Positions 1 to 8,946 of a stretch of 64,000 nt of DNA are shown here, piece after piece. The stretch is from Oceanospirillaceae bacterium (GTDB lineage: Bacteria; Pseudomonadota; Gammaproteobacteria; Pseudomonadales; Litoribrevibacteraceae). A program made the translations under genes and the position numbers. Location of the stretch: positions 1-64,000 of the forward strand of contig JADFAD010000007.1 in NCBI GenBank assembly GCA_015665455.1. The letters run 5' to 3'. Position 1 is the first letter of the stretch. Every line of letters starts with the position of its first letter. Under the pieces are notes generated by a model, which did no database searches, had not been told where the DNA came from, and saw only the letters and a list, made by a program, of their open reading frames with translations.

Positions 1-23
1 GCTCACGCGTTCGGGCTTTTTTA
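1..23 (+). terminator. 3' half of a terminator at the window edge
   Basis: A GC-rich stretch runs into six T residues (17-22) on the plus strand, as at the end of a rho-independent terminator for a gene upstream of the window. The full stem cannot be checked because the sequence begins here. Positions 24-136 hold nothing I can recognise. Confidence 0.3.
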
Positions 24-136
24 TTGCCTGAAGAAAAGTGATGTTCTGAAGGCATGCTGTATTGGATAAGAACTAGGATCAAATCTGCACTTTAAACTCA
101 AAGCCTGAAACGGAAGGGATAGTAGGAGAGTCAGAG

Positions 137-475
137 CTAGTTGTTGTCGTAAAGGTTTGCCTTAAGAAACTCGACATCAAAGCCATATCGTATTTGTTTA
201 TTTAGAACCATCATTGGGGTGCCTCTTCCATTAAGTCGTTCAAATGCATTTAAGGCGTTTTCATTTGTTTCAATATCTAGCTCTATAAAATCGATGTTTT
301 CTTTTTCCATATATTGCTTAGCATAAATGCATGAAGGACAGTATGTTTGGGTAAATAGGAAGACTTTATTCTTCTTTGGCTGTTGATTTCGTTGATGATT
401 CTCGGTTTCTGCATGGGCATAAGTAAGGGAAAGTGAGCTTATAAAGAGGATGGTTAATAGTTGTAGCTTTTTCAT
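137..475 (-). CDS. Exported glutaredoxin-like protein
   Basis: A 112-residue glutaredoxin/thioredoxin-fold protein. Residues 1-22 form a signal peptide (KK, then a Leu/Ile/Ser-rich core, then a THAHA-type cleavage region). The mature part has the dithiol motif CPSC at about 46-49, the family's cis-proline segment (RGTPMM) and a YGFD end, as in NrdH/GrxC-type proteins. GrxC reduces disulfides in the cytoplasm with glutathione; an exported copy would act in the periplasm with an unknown electron donor. A GGAAG Shine-Dalgarno (SD) site precedes the ATG. It is transcribed away from leuA as a single gene. The family is clear; the substrate is unknown. Confidence 0.8.
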   Translation of the reverse strand: MKKLQLLTILFISSLSLTYAHAETENHQRNQQPKKNKVFLFTQTYCPSCIYAKQYMEKENIDFIELDIETNENALNAFERLNGRGTPMMVLNKQIRYGFDVEFLKANLYDNN

Positions 476-541
476 AGGTTACACTTCCTTGTGGTTTCAG
501 TAATTGTATCTCAATCTTTAGAAAGAGAAATTCGTTAATAG

Positions 542-571
542 TTCCATCTCCCAGCTTTTGTGCTTTATAAT
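542..571 (+). promoter_or_regulatory. Possible leuA promoter
   Basis: A perfect TATAAT lies at 566-571, with a weak TTCCAT at 542-547 and an 18-base spacer. The implied leader is about 60 bases. It contains no ATG-initiated leader peptide with leucine codons, so classical leucine attenuation is not apparent. Confidence 0.3.
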
Positions 572-638
572 TACCAGCTACCTTATATTCGGTGGGTATT
601 TTTAATAAATTTGTATTAATAACAACAGTGAGTTCGTG

Positions 639-2186
639 ATGAGCAAAGATCGTGTAATTATTTTCGATACTACCTTGCGTGATGGGGAGCAAAGCCCTGG
701 TGCTTCAATGACTAAATCAGAGAAGCTTAGCATTGCGAAGTCACTTGAAAAAATGAAAGTTGATGTTATTGAGGCAGGCTTCGCAATTGCAAGTCCCGGT
801 GATTTTGAATCGGTAAAAAGCATTGCGGACTCTGTTAAAGACAGTACTGTATGCAGTCTTTCTCGTGCACTTGATAAAGATATTGACCGTGCTGCTGAAG
901 CTCTTAAAGGGGCTAATTCTGGACGAATTCATACATTTATTGCTACCTCTCCTATTCATATGGAACATAAGCTTCGAATGCAACCCGATCAGGTTATTGA
1001 ACAGGCTGTAGCGGCAGTAAAGCGTGCACGAAACCACGTTGCTGATGTTGAGTTCTCTTGTGAAGATGCTGGTCGATCAGAAATTGATTTTTTATGCCGT
1101 ATCATTGAAGCGGCCATTAATGCTGGCGCATCTACCATTAATATTCCTGATACTGTTGGTTATGCAATACCTGAACAGTTCGGTTTAACGATGAAGACTT
1201 TAATTGACCGTATACCAAATTCAGATAAAGCCATCTTTTCTGTTCATTGTCATAATGACTTAGGTCTAGCCGTTGCTAACTCCTTATCTGCTGTTCAGAG
1301 TGGTGCGAGACAAGTCGAGTGCACTATTAATGGCTTAGGCGAAAGAGCGGGGAATGCTTCTCTTGAAGAAATCGTGATGGCGATTCGGACGCGTAAAGAT
1401 TTATTTAATATTGATACCAATATTGATTCTCAGTTCATTGTTCCTACTTCTAAATTGGTTTCTTCAGTAACAGGGTTTGCTGTACAACCAAATAAAGCCA
1501 TTGTAGGCGCAAATGCGTTTGCACATGAATCAGGGATTCATCAGGATGGCGTATTAAAGCATCGCGAGACTTATGAAATTATGTCTGCTCAAGATGTTGG
1601 CTGGCATACGAATCGAATGGTATTGGGCAAGCTTTCGGGCCGAAATGCTTTTAAAACACGTTTAGAAGAACTTGGTCATAGCTTTGAAACTGAAACGGAA
1701 TTGAATCAAGCCTTTGCAAACTTCAAGGATCTTGCTGATAAGAAACATGAAATATATGACGAAGACCTACATCTTTTGGTCAGTGAAAATCATGGGGATT
1801 ACGAAGATAAATACCAGCTTGTGAGTTTAAAGGTTGCATCATGTACTGGTGAAACCCCGGAAGCTGAATTAGTAATTGCTGTTGATGGCACGGAATTTAA
1901 AGGTGTTGCTCAAGGAAGTGGTCCTGTAGATGCTTCTTTTAAAGCCATTGAGTCAATCGTAGGTTCAGGTGTTGAGCTGACCCTGTATTCTGTTAATGCT
2001 ATTACTTCAGGAACGGATTCTCAGGGAGAGGTAACAGTTCGCTTGGATTTAGGCGGTAAGATTGTTAATGGTCTAGGTGCCGATACTGATATCGTAGTCG
2101 CTTCTACGAAAGCTTATTTACATGCACTGAATCTGTTGGGGGCTAATGTTGTACGAGAGCACCCACAAACGGCTGAAGGTGTTTGA
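639..2186 (+). CDS. leuA: 2-isopropylmalate synthase
   Basis: First committed step of leucine synthesis: condenses acetyl-CoA with 2-ketoisovalerate. About 515 residues, the usual length for the bacterial long form. The N-terminal TIM barrel opens with [12 protein letters not shown], carries the metal-binding HCHNDLG motif near 205, and is followed by the linker and the C-terminal leucine-sensing domain (GADTDIV near the end). A GTG stands directly before the ATG; I take the ATG at 639. The next gene starts 11 bases after the stop, so leuA is probably cotranscribed with the psi-like gene and rimI. No leuBCD genes are nearby. Confidence 0.96.
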   Translation: MSKDRVIIFDTTLRDGEQSPGASMTKSEKLSIAKSLEKMKVDVIEAGFAIASPGDFESVKSIADSVKDSTVCSLSRALDKDIDRAAEALKGANSGRIHTFIATSPIHMEHKLRMQPDQVIEQAVAAVKRARNHVADVEFSCEDAGRSEIDFLCRIIEAAINAGASTINIPDTVGYAIPEQFGLTMKTLIDRIPNSDKAIFSVHCHNDLGLAVANSLSAVQSGARQVECTINGLGERAGNASLEEIVMAIRTRKDLFNIDTNIDSQFIVPTSKLVSSVTGFAVQPNKAIVGANAFAHESGIHQDGVLKHRETYEIMSAQDVGWHTNRMVLGKLSGRNAFKTRLEELGHSFETETELNQAFANFKDLADKKHEIYDEDLHLLVSENHGDYEDKYQLVSLKVASCTGETPEAELVIAVDGTEFKGVAQGSGPVDASFKAIESIVGSGVELTLYSVNAITSGTDSQGEVTVRLDLGGKIVNGLGADTDIVVASTKAYLHALNLLGANVVREHPQTAEGV

Positions 2187-2197
2187 TTAAGTTGACT

Positions 2198-2971
2198 ATG
2201 GATCCTCAAGTTCAAGAATCTTATTTAAGTGCGATGGGGGTATCTCAATGGTACCCAAAGTATGCATTGCCTAATGCTCCTGAGCTTGATTGGCCTGAAA
2301 TCACTGATATACCAGTAGGTGAAGCTGAACGCATAAGACCAGTTGAAGTGCTAGAGAGTGAGTGTGTAGCTCGTTTACCTTCCGAGTCTTTGGTTAATCT
2401 GAGAACCATTTTTGAAGACGGTAAATCGGTAGCTGAAGAGTGTTCTGTTAAGCCTGGTGAGCATGCAGATAAGGAGGTCCCAGTTAGGGATGCCTCTTTG
2501 GATGTTGTCGTTCCTCCTTTCAGCTTTTTGTTCAGTCGATATTCGCTGGGGGTTGCTTTAGTTATAGGAACGCCTAATGAATTGCTTTCTTCGGTTGAAC
2601 TGCGGTTTATTGATGGGGTAATGGCGTTTTTAGGGATTTCAAATATTCCTGAGTTTCAGCATCGAGTGGATTGGCCTTTAGTTAAAAATAATAGAGAGTT
2701 TCAAACTAAAGGTTTTTTACACGAAAGTATGTCGACTCTTTTTGAAAAGCAGGCCGTTGAGAGAGGGGTTAATACCTTTATTGTTTTTGGTAAGGGGGTT
2801 ACTGAGCAGTTGTCACCCATCTTGGATGACTTATATAAAGGGGCGATGACTACTGAAGAAACCAGAACAGAATGCTTGGTAGTCCCATCTTCTGAGTTAT
2901 TTGAACTAATGATGTCTGCTGATGAAAAACGTAAATTATGGCAACAACTACTTACATTAAAAGTGGGCTAG
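2198..2971 (+). CDS. holD: Probable DNA polymerase III psi subunit (HolD-like), divergent
   Basis: A 257-residue protein with no strong family signature overall. Three things point to psi, which bridges the clamp loader to chi and SSB. First, the N-terminus has YLSAMGVSQWYP, resembling the psi N-terminal chi-binding segment (LQQLGITQW in E. coli). Second, the C-terminus ends in KRKLWQQLLTL, like the psi ending (ALWQQI). Third, it lies directly before rimI, as holD does in E. coli. It is about twice the length of E. coli psi; the middle is acidic and unrecognised. The ATG at 2198 is preferred over an upstream TTG. It overlaps rimI by 34 bases. Function is inferred. Confidence 0.55.
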   Translation: MDPQVQESYLSAMGVSQWYPKYALPNAPELDWPEITDIPVGEAERIRPVEVLESECVARLPSESLVNLRTIFEDGKSVAEECSVKPGEHADKEVPVRDASLDVVVPPFSFLFSRYSLGVALVIGTPNELLSSVELRFIDGVMAFLGISNIPEFQHRVDWPLVKNNREFQTKGFLHESMSTLFEKQAVERGVNTFIVFGKGVTEQLSPILDDLYKGAMTTEETRTECLVVPSSELFELMMSADEKRKLWQQLLTLKVG

Positions 2972-3441
2972 AGAAATTAACAGTTCGCCCAGCTCTGTTA
3001 TCAGATATTGACGAAATTCACACCATTGAAAAATCAGCCTATTCTAATCCTTGGTCGTCAAATGTTCTTCTTGACTGTTTCAAGCCAAATTATTGGTTTC
3101 TAACCCTTCTTTACAAAGACCAAATTGTTGGTTACAGCATCGTTTCTAATATTGTGGGTGAGGCGCATTTACTAAATTTATGCATTGGAAAAAAGTTTTC
3201 GGGGTTGGGCTTTGGTCAATTTTTATTGGATAAAACGGTCCTGAACTGTAAAACGCAAGAATGTGCTTCGATGTTACTTGAGGTTCGGGCTAGCAACACG
3301 TCTGCTATTTATATTTATCGGAAGTTTGGCTTTATAGAAATAGGTGTTCGTAAGAATTACTACCCTTCAGATGAAGGAAGAGAGGATGCCATTGTTTTTT
3401 CTTTGGTGATGGATCAATCTACTATTGATGAGCATGTTTGA
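2938..3441 (+). CDS. rimI: Ribosomal protein S18-alanine N-acetyltransferase
   Basis: GNAT-family acetyltransferase that acetylates the N-terminal alanine of ribosomal protein S18. The acetyl-CoA loop appears as KKFSGLGFGQ near residues 85-94, followed by the LLEVRASNTSAIYIYRKFGF segment in pieces typical of RimI, including the conserved N and Y/R residues, and a C-terminal DAIVFSLVM strand. Its 167 residues include an N-terminal extension of about 14 residues over the E. coli protein. The start lies inside the 3' end of the psi-like gene, suggesting translational coupling. Confidence 0.9.
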   Translation: MATTTYIKSGLEKLTVRPALLSDIDEIHTIEKSAYSNPWSSNVLLDCFKPNYWFLTLLYKDQIVGYSIVSNIVGEAHLLNLCIGKKFSGLGFGQFLLDKTVLNCKTQECASMLLEVRASNTSAIYIYRKFGFIEIGVRKNYYPSDEGREDAIVFSLVMDQSTIDEHV

Positions 3442-3722
3442 CTCAAGCGGGTTTTATTTCTCTATTGCTAACTAATTGTATGGGTGTTATTTGAGACCCT
3501 GATCCTTGGTTTGGTTTTTTCTTGTTCGGTTATTTAAGTCATTATATCGAATCGTCGAGTTTATGAAATATTCTTGGCTTTTACTCGTTTGAAGCTGCTT
3601 TTATGCGTTATAAAGCTTTGATTGCTTAAATTTGAAGCTCTTTTTTGTGAAAATGCGACTCAGGTCATGAAAATGACGCTAATTATTAATGTTTCATTTT
3701 GTAACAGAGATATAATGATATA

Positions 3723-3829
3723 CGAGCATTGGCGCTAAGATTTTTATCTAAGTGTCTGTCACATTGAACCTTGGTTTCCATCCTCGCTTAGGTTCCTTAA
3801 GCCGATACGTTTTGTATCGGCTTTTTTTA
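3723..3829 (+). ncRNA. Candidate small RNA between rimI and prfC
   Basis: A perfect TATAAT (3711-3716) predicts a start near 3723. A strong rho-independent terminator ends at 3828, so the unit would be about 105 bases. The 482-base rimI-prfC gap has no convincing protein gene, and the terminator lies too far from rimI (360 bases) to be an obvious rimI terminator. A clear -35 element is lacking. It resembles no RNA family I know. It could instead be the end of an extended rimI transcript. Confidence 0.35.
3799..3828 (+). terminator. Rho-independent terminator before prfC
   Basis: Stem GCCGATAC (3801-3808) pairs perfectly with GTATCGGC (3814-3821) around a five-base loop. Seven T residues follow. 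An AA/TT pair extends the base. Confidence 0.88.
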
Positions 3830-3923
3830 TGCTTAATCTTCGTGTTTTATATCTCTCTGTTGTCACCTACTGTTTTAAAGTTACTGTATAATAGCTTCAA
3901 TTTTTTATCTTGGATGACTTTAG

Positions 3924-5504
3924 ATGTCGAAATATGCTGTAGAGATCGATAATCGCCGAACATTTGCGATTATTTCTCACCCTGATGCGGGTAAAACCAC
4001 AATTACTGAAAAGCTTTTATTATTCGGGAATGCTATTCAGGTGGCTGGTACGGTAAAAGGTAAGAAGGGTACAAAAATGGCGACCTCCGATTGGATGGCA
4101 ATGGAGCAGCAAAGGGGGATCTCGATCACAACCTCTGTTATGCAGTTTCCTTATGAGGGCCGAACAGTAAACCTTCTTGATACACCGGGACATGAGGATT
4201 TCTCTGAAGATACTTACAGGGTTTTAACTGCTGTTGACTCTGCGTTAATGGTTATTGATGGGGCTAAGGGTGTAGAGCAAAGAACGATTAAGTTAATGGA
4301 AGTATGTAGGTTGCGAGATACGCCTATTTTTACTTTTATTAATAAGATGGATCGAGAAGTTCGTGATCAGATTGAGGTCATGGATGAAATTGAAGAGATT
4401 TTAAAAATTCAGTGTGCCCCTATTACATGGCCAATTGGAATGGGGAAGGCGTTTAAAGGCATTTACAACTTATACACGGATACCATACACGTATTTGAGC
4501 CTGGTAAAGGTCTTGTGATTCCTGATGATATTACGATCCAGGGATTGGAATCAGATCTTGTCCGAGAGCATTTAGGTGATCTCTACGATGACTTTATGGA
4601 AGAGATAGAGTTGGTTCGTGGGGCAAGTCATCAATTCGATCTCGAATTATACTTAGCAGGTGAAATGACACCTGTTTTCTTTGGAACTGCGTTGTCGAAT
4701 TTTGGCGTCAGAGAGATGCTTAATGACTTTGTGAAATGGGCGCCCAAACCTTTATCTAGAGATACTACAACGAGAGGAGTTACTCCTCACGAAGATCAGT
4801 TGACAGGTTTTATATTTAAGATTCAGGCTAATATGGATCCTAAGCATCGTGATCGGATTGCATTTATGAGAATTTGCTCGGGGCAATATACTCGAGGCAT
4901 GAAAATGAAACATGTTCGATTGGGTAAAGACGTCAAGATAGCTGATGCAGTGACATTTTTGGCTGGTGATCGTTCTAATGTTGAGGTTGCAATGTCTGGT
5001 GATATTATCGGCTTGCACAATCACGGTACCATTCAGATAGGTGACACGTTTACGGAAGGTGAGGAGTTAAAGTATTCGGGTATACCTCACTTTGCCCCTG
5101 AGTTATTCAAGCGAGTAAGGCTGGCTGATCCTCTAAAAACTAAGCAGTTACAAAAAGGTTTGCAGCAGTTATGTGAGGAAGGCGCAACGCAGTTATTTAT
5201 GCCTACTCGCAATAATGATTTGGTAGTTGGAGCTGTAGGTGTTCTACAGTTCGATGTTGTTGCTCAGCGTTTGAGGGATGAGTATAAGGTTGAATGTATT
5301 TACGAACCGATTAATGTTTATACCGCTCGTTGGGTAGAGTGTGATGATCCTAAAATGTTAGAGGACTTTAAGAAAAAGGCTTCTGATGGGTTGTCTGTTG
5401 ATGGCGGAGGTCATTTGACTTACCTGGCTTCAACGCGAGTGAACCTTGCGATGATGGAAGAACGTTGGCCGGATGTGCGCTTTAGAGCAACTCGGGAGCA
5501 CTAG
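3924..5504 (+). CDS. prfC: Peptide chain release factor 3
   Basis: GTPase that recycles RF1/RF2 from the ribosome after termination. The 526-residue length matches the family. GTPase motifs are visible: P-loop HPDAGKTT near 19-26, switch-[10 protein letters not shown], and NKMD. The RF3 signature segment [11 protein letters not shown] follows the P-loop. Domains II and III follow. The stop overlaps the start of the TatD gene by one base (TAGTG), so the two are translated together. The upstream terminator isolates it from rimI. Confidence 0.97.
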   Translation: MSKYAVEIDNRRTFAIISHPDAGKTTITEKLLLFGNAIQVAGTVKGKKGTKMATSDWMAMEQQRGISITTSVMQFPYEGRTVNLLDTPGHEDFSEDTYRVLTAVDSALMVIDGAKGVEQRTIKLMEVCRLRDTPIFTFINKMDREVRDQIEVMDEIEEILKIQCAPITWPIGMGKAFKGIYNLYTDTIHVFEPGKGLVIPDDITIQGLESDLVREHLGDLYDDFMEEIELVRGASHQFDLELYLAGEMTPVFFGTALSNFGVREMLNDFVKWAPKPLSRDTTTRGVTPHEDQLTGFIFKIQANMDPKHRDRIAFMRICSGQYTRGMKMKHVRLGKDVKIADAVTFLAGDRSNVEVAMSGDIIGLHNHGTIQIGDTFTEGEELKYSGIPHFAPELFKRVRLADPLKTKQLQKGLQQLCEEGATQLFMPTRNNDLVVGAVGVLQFDVVAQRLRDEYKVECIYEPINVYTARWVECDDPKMLEDFKKKASDGLSVDGGGHLTYLASTRVNLAMMEERWPDVRFRATREH

Positions 5505-6283
5505 TGAATTGCTATTTTGATACTCATTGTCATTTGGATTTTAAAGAGTTTGATGAAGGTCGAGGTGCTTTAATTACCAAGTGGAAGGCTTTGGGTGTCA
5601 AAAAATTTGTTGTTCCTGCAACTTCATACTCTGCTTTGGCAGGGTTAGAAGAGTTGGCGGATAAGTATGAGGGGGTGTATATCGGAGCTGGTATACACCC
5701 TTTTTTTGTGAATGAAGAATCCTTAAGAGATGTTGATAGGCTGGGTGCTTATTTGCAGTGTTCTCCGTCTGTTGACTTAGTAGCGCTAGGGGAGATGGGG
5801 TTAGATAAGTTTTGTGGTGTTGATTATGAATTGCAAAAGGAGGTGCTTTCTAAGCAATTGAGATACGCTAAAGTCTTTAATCTCCCGGTTATTTTGCATT
5901 GCAGGAAAGGGTATTCTGATCTTTTAAGGTTGTTGGACTTTCATGATGTAAGGTCAGGGGTTGTGCATGGTTTTACTGGCAGTTATGAAATAGCGTGTGA
6001 GTTTATGAAAAGGGGATTTCTAATTGGCCTTGGTGGTGCCGTAACTTGGGGGAATGCATCTAAAGTAAGGAATATGGTATCTAGGTTGGGTATAGATAGT
6101 ATTGTTTTTGAGACTGACTCGCCTGATATGTCCCCTGAGTGGCTTAAAGGTCAATGCAACACGCCTGAGTCAGTGATTCATGTTGGCAAGTATGTGGCGG
6201 AGTTGCTTGGTATAGAGGAATCAACTGTTGCAATGAAGGTGTATCGCAACAGTTGTGATTTATTTGGTCTCGAGACGGATTAG
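5504..6283 (+). CDS. TatD-family metal-dependent hydrolase (YjjV-like)
   Basis: A 259-residue TIM-barrel hydrolase/deoxyribonuclease of the TatD family. Metal ligands are visible in order: DTHCHLD at the N-terminus, GEMGLD near 95-100, LHCRKG near 130, HGFTG near 152, and ETDSP near 204. The start is a GTG overlapping the prfC stop. E. coli yjjV also lies near prfC, which favours the YjjV branch. Substrate is unknown; family members act on DNA 3' ends or D-aminoacyl-tRNA. Its stop overlaps the convergent neighbour by four bases. Confidence 0.88.
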   Translation: MNCYFDTHCHLDFKEFDEGRGALITKWKALGVKKFVVPATSYSALAGLEELADKYEGVYIGAGIHPFFVNEESLRDVDRLGAYLQCSPSVDLVALGEMGLDKFCGVDYELQKEVLSKQLRYAKVFNLPVILHCRKGYSDLLRLLDFHDVRSGVVHGFTGSYEIACEFMKRGFLIGLGGAVTWGNASKVRNMVSRLGIDSIVFETDSPDMSPEWLKGQCNTPESVIHVGKYVAELLGIEESTVAMKVYRNSCDLFGLETD

Positions 6284-7086
6284 TGTTTGTTTGCTGCTTC
6301 TGTAAACTTTTCAATAATCGTATCGCAATATTTGGTAACCAAATAAGGTACTGTGTTTTCGTTGTAGTTTTTGAACGAAGGTTCTATGAATCGCCACTTT
6401 CTATCAATACTTCGGATTATTGAAGTAGTCTCAGCGTCATTTTGAGTTTGTTTTAATGTGTTCAGCTGTTGGGTGAACTGCTCAGCCATGATGTCTGGTG
6501 TTTCAAGATTTTCTTCGTTTGCAACGTAAATACCTGCCCCGCCTGTTGATGTCGCGCGTCGCACATATTGTGATGTCATTTTTTGAAGAAGTGCTGCAGC
6601 CTTATATATTTCAAATTTTTCTGACGAGCCTGTTAATTCAAGTTCTTTACTTATGATTTTATCAAGTGAACTAATTAGATTGATTCTGGCCCCGTGCAGA
6701 TCATTGATGGCATACTGAGAAGTGAAACCTTCTGACGCCATTTCATTTTTCAGTGCGAAGTGACTGTAGTCTTTAGAAACAGCCAAGCTCTCTTTAATCG
6801 CTTCGGCGCTTTCAGGTGCTTCTTGTTTTGCTAATAGGCTTATGTTGTCTTGAAGCGCATTAATGTCTTCTTCCAGTTTGGCTTGAATCATAGTGTCGCC
6901 TTCATGAAGCGTTAGCTGATGAAAACGGGTAGATATTTGAAATGTATTTAACTTGATTTGTGTTGCTGCGATGAGAGTTTGCTCGCCAGCCGTAGCGAAT
7001 GATATAGAGGAGAATGCTGCGCTAAGAATAATTCCTAACTTAATAAGCACGGAGATGTTTTTGTGGTGGGTTTTTGTTTTTGTCAT
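6280..7086 (-). CDS. Exported protein of unknown function
   Basis: A 268-residue protein with a long signal peptide: a basic N-terminus (KTKTHHKN), a hydrophobic core near 13-30 and an SFATAGE cleavage site. The mature part looks all-helical, rich in Gln, Glu and Ala, with heptad-like spacing. It faintly resembles the four-helix sensor domain found in PilJ-type receptors, but no transmembrane helix or signalling domain follows. I do not recognise the family with confidence. It is a single gene, convergent with the TatD gene and divergent from rplM. Confidence 0.6.
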   Translation of the reverse strand: MTKTKTHHKNISVLIKLGIILSAAFSSISFATAGEQTLIAATQIKLNTFQISTRFHQLTLHEGDTMIQAKLEEDINALQDNISLLAKQEAPESAEAIKESLAVSKDYSHFALKNEMASEGFTSQYAINDLHGARINLISSLDKIISKELELTGSSEKFEIYKAAALLQKMTSQYVRRATSTGGAGIYVANEENLETPDIMAEQFTQQLNTLKQTQNDAETTSIIRSIDRKWRFIEPSFKNYNENTVPYLVTKYCDTIIEKFTEAANKH

Positions 7087-7170
7087 CTCAAAACCTTGTC
7101 TGACTTTATTATTAGAGTATCTATTCTATGTATTTATATATAAACATGGGCTCTGTTACAACCTTTAGGG

Positions 7171-7272
7171 CTTACATTCTTTGTATTTTGTTGTATAATT
7201 CGCCGTTCAGTTTCCCACACTGAAGAGTCCGTTGAAAGTTTGGTTTGCAGATGTATTTCTATTCGTATAGAA
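7171..7272 (+). promoter_or_regulatory. rplM promoter and structured leader
   Basis: CTTACA (7171-7176) and TATAAT (7194-7199) with a 17-base spacer make a good sigma-70 promoter, predicting a leader of about 110 bases. The leader can form a TTCAG/CTGAA hairpin (7206-7224) and TTCTAT/ATAGAA around TCGT (7257-7272). L13 is known in E. coli to repress its own mRNA, so the leader may be the L13 target; this is inference. Confidence 0.6.
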
Positions 7273-7313
7273 TGCGCTGCTTTTTATAATTTGCCGTTTA
7301 TAGGCTGGTAAGA

Positions 7314-7742
7314 ATGAAAACTTTTAGCGCAAAACCAGAAACAGTTAAACGCGATTGGTATGTCGTGGATGCTCAGGGTAAAACTTTGGGTCGCCTAGCT
7401 ACAGAAGTAGCGTCACGCCTTCGTGGTAAGCATAAACCAGAATACACTCCTCATGTTGATACGGGCGATTATATCGTTATCGTAAATGCAGAGAAGATTC
7501 AGGTAACAGGCAATAAGTCTGCAGATAAAATGTACTACCGTCACACTGGGTATCCAGGTGGTATTCGTTCAATCAACTTCGCTGATTTGATCGAACGTAA
7601 GCCAGAGATGGTAATTGAGAAAGCGGTTAAGGGTATGCTACCTAAGAACCCGCTAGGCCGAGCTATGTTTTCAAAATTGAAAGTATATGCTGGTGCTGAA
7701 CACCCACATGCTGCTCAGCAGCCTCAAGAACTGAATATCTAA
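7314..7742 (+). CDS. rplM: 50S ribosomal protein L13
   Basis: At 142 residues it is exactly the E. coli length. Typical segments are seen: [17 protein letters not shown] at the N-terminus, [28 protein letters not shown] and the [18 protein letters not shown] block. L13 is an early assembly protein of the large subunit. It is followed after 11 bases by rpsI, the conserved rplM-rpsI operon. Confidence 0.98.
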   Translation: MKTFSAKPETVKRDWYVVDAQGKTLGRLATEVASRLRGKHKPEYTPHVDTGDYIVIVNAEKIQVTGNKSADKMYYRHTGYPGGIRSINFADLIERKPEMVIEKAVKGMLPKNPLGRAMFSKLKVYAGAEHPHAAQQPQELNI

Positions 7743-7753
7743 CGGAAGTCATT

Positions 7754-8146
7754 ATGTCTGTAACACAATATTATGGAACAGGTCGCCGCAAAAGTTCTGC
7801 TGCACGTGTCTTCCTAAGACCTGGTAACGGTACTATTACTGTTAATAGTCGTTCTCTTGATGAGTATTTTGGCCGTGAAACAGCTCGTATGGTTGTTCGT
7901 CAGCCGCTTGAGTTGACAGAAAACTTAGAAAAGTTTGATGTTATCGTTACTGTTAAAGGTGGCGGTGGTTCAGGTCAGGCTGGTGCTATTCGTCATGGCA
8001 TTACTCGTGCTTTGATGGCGTACGATGAAACATTGCGTCCAACTCTACGTCAGGCGGGTTATGTAACTCGTGATGCTCGTGTTGTTGAGCGTAAGAAAGT
8101 CGGTCTACGTAAAGCGCGTAAGCGTCCACAGTTCTCGAAACGTTAA
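7754..8146 (+). CDS. rpsI: 30S ribosomal protein S9
   Basis: At 130 residues it matches the E. coli length. The N-terminus has [19 protein letters not shown]. The C-terminus ends in the basic tail [12 protein letters not shown], whose last residues reach the P-site tRNA on the ribosome. It is followed immediately by a strong terminator, so the operon ends here and petABC has its own promoter. Confidence 0.98.
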   Translation: MSVTQYYGTGRRKSSAARVFLRPGNGTITVNSRSLDEYFGRETARMVVRQPLELTENLEKFDVIVTVKGGGGSGQAGAIRHGITRALMAYDETLRPTLRQAGYVTRDARVVERKKVGLRKARKRPQFSKR

Positions 8147-8166
8147 TTTCGATTCCTGTGTGGAAA

Positions 8167-8196
8167 AAGGCACTTCTTCGGAAGTGCCTTTTTTTT
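8167..8196 (+). terminator. Terminator of the rplM-rpsI operon
   Basis: A perfect ten-base stem, AAGGCACTTC (8167-8176) with GAAGTGCCTT (8181-8190), closes a TTCG tetraloop. A T tract follows to 8196. Confidence 0.93.
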
Positions 8197-8199
8197 GTC

Positions 8200-8278
8200 T
8201 TATGTCATGACAAGGCTTTTTTAGTCGCTTGTATTGTAGGGGTATTTTCTATAGTATTCCGCGACTAAAATGACATAA
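8200..8278 (+). promoter_or_regulatory. petABC promoter enclosed by an inverted repeat
   Basis: TTGTAT (8229-8234) and TATAGT (8250-8255), spaced by 15 bases, are a plausible promoter. It lies exactly between the arms of an inverted repeat: TTTTAGTCGC (8219-8228) and GCGACTAAAA (8261-8270). A second pair continues outward, TTATGTCAT (8200-8208) and ATGACATAA (8270-8278), so the left arm carries a ten-base insertion relative to the right. A TGTCATGACA palindrome (8203-8212) falls in the left arm. The arrangement suggests an operator or an extrudable structure; no regulator is assigned. Confidence 0.5.
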
Positions 8279-8352
8279 CGATAGTGTGCTGGATTTCGCT
8301 GAATTTTTAGTTTGCGGATTCAGATCGGTTGGCTGATGGGAGAAAACCTAAC

Positions 8353-8946
8353 ATGAATCAAGAAGGCGTAAATCAAGGGCGCCGACGCCTCCTTATTGGA
8401 GCCACATCTGCAGTAGGTGCAGTTGGCGCAGTAGGAGTCGCAGTCCCGTTTGTAGCGTCCTGGAACCCGAGCGCGAAAGCAAAAGCGGCAGGGGCACCAG
8501 TGAAGGCTGACATTAGCAAGTTGGAACCGGGTCAGCAAATGATTGTTGAATGGCGTGGTAAACCAGTTTGGATTGTTAGACGTACGAAAGAGACGTTGGA
8601 TAATCTTGAGAAACTTAATGATTCTGTCCGTGATCCGAATTCAGAAGTTCCTCAGCAGCCTGAATATGTAACAGGTATTCCTCGATCCATCAAGCCGGAA
8701 ATATTGGTTTTGGTTGGTATTTGTACGCATCTTGGCTGCTCGCCAAAATATCGTCCTGAAATCGCTCCGGCTGATTTGGGTGATGAATGGTTGGGTGGTT
8801 TCTTTTGTCCGTGTCATGGTTCGCGATTTGATCTGGCTGGGCGAGTTTATCAGGGGGTTCCTGCTCCTACTAACCTTGAGGTTCCACCGCATAGCTATTT
8901 GAATGATAGTGTCATTCATGTTGGTGTTGATCAGGAGGGTGCATAA
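8353..8946 (+). CDS. petA: Ubiquinol-cytochrome c reductase, Rieske iron-sulfur subunit
   Basis: Rieske 2Fe-2S protein of the cytochrome bc1 complex; passes electrons from ubiquinol to cytochrome c1. The N-terminus carries a Tat signal-anchor ([12 protein letters not shown]) and an Ala/Gly/Val membrane segment at about 15-40. The cluster ligands are in CTHLGCSP and CPCHGSRF. About 197 residues from the ATG at 8353, which follows a GGGAG site; an in-frame TTG at 8329 would add eight residues and is less likely. It overlaps neither promoter arm and ends three bases before petB. Confidence 0.96.
   Translation: MNQEGVNQGRRRLLIGATSAVGAVGAVGVAVPFVASWNPSAKAKAAGAPVKADISKLEPGQQMIVEWRGKPVWIVRRTKETLDNLEKLNDSVRDPNSEVPQQPEYVTGIPRSIKPEILVLVGICTHLGCSPKYRPEIAPADLGDEWLGGFFCPCHGSRFDLAGRVYQGVPAPTNLEVPPHSYLNDSVIHVGVDQEGA

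Noticed and set aside
366-692. A minus-strand frame of 108 codons over the leuA promoter
   Set aside because: It overlaps the glutaredoxin gene and the leuA start in another frame and has no supporting signal.
3735-3800. A minus-strand sRNA with several GGA motifs
   Set aside because: GGA triplets occur on the minus strand, but the terminator has its T tract only on the plus strand.
3752-3952. A 66-codon plus-strand reading frame before prfC
   Set aside because: It runs through the strong terminator at 3799-3828 and into the prfC start, has no ribosome site and no recognisable protein pattern.
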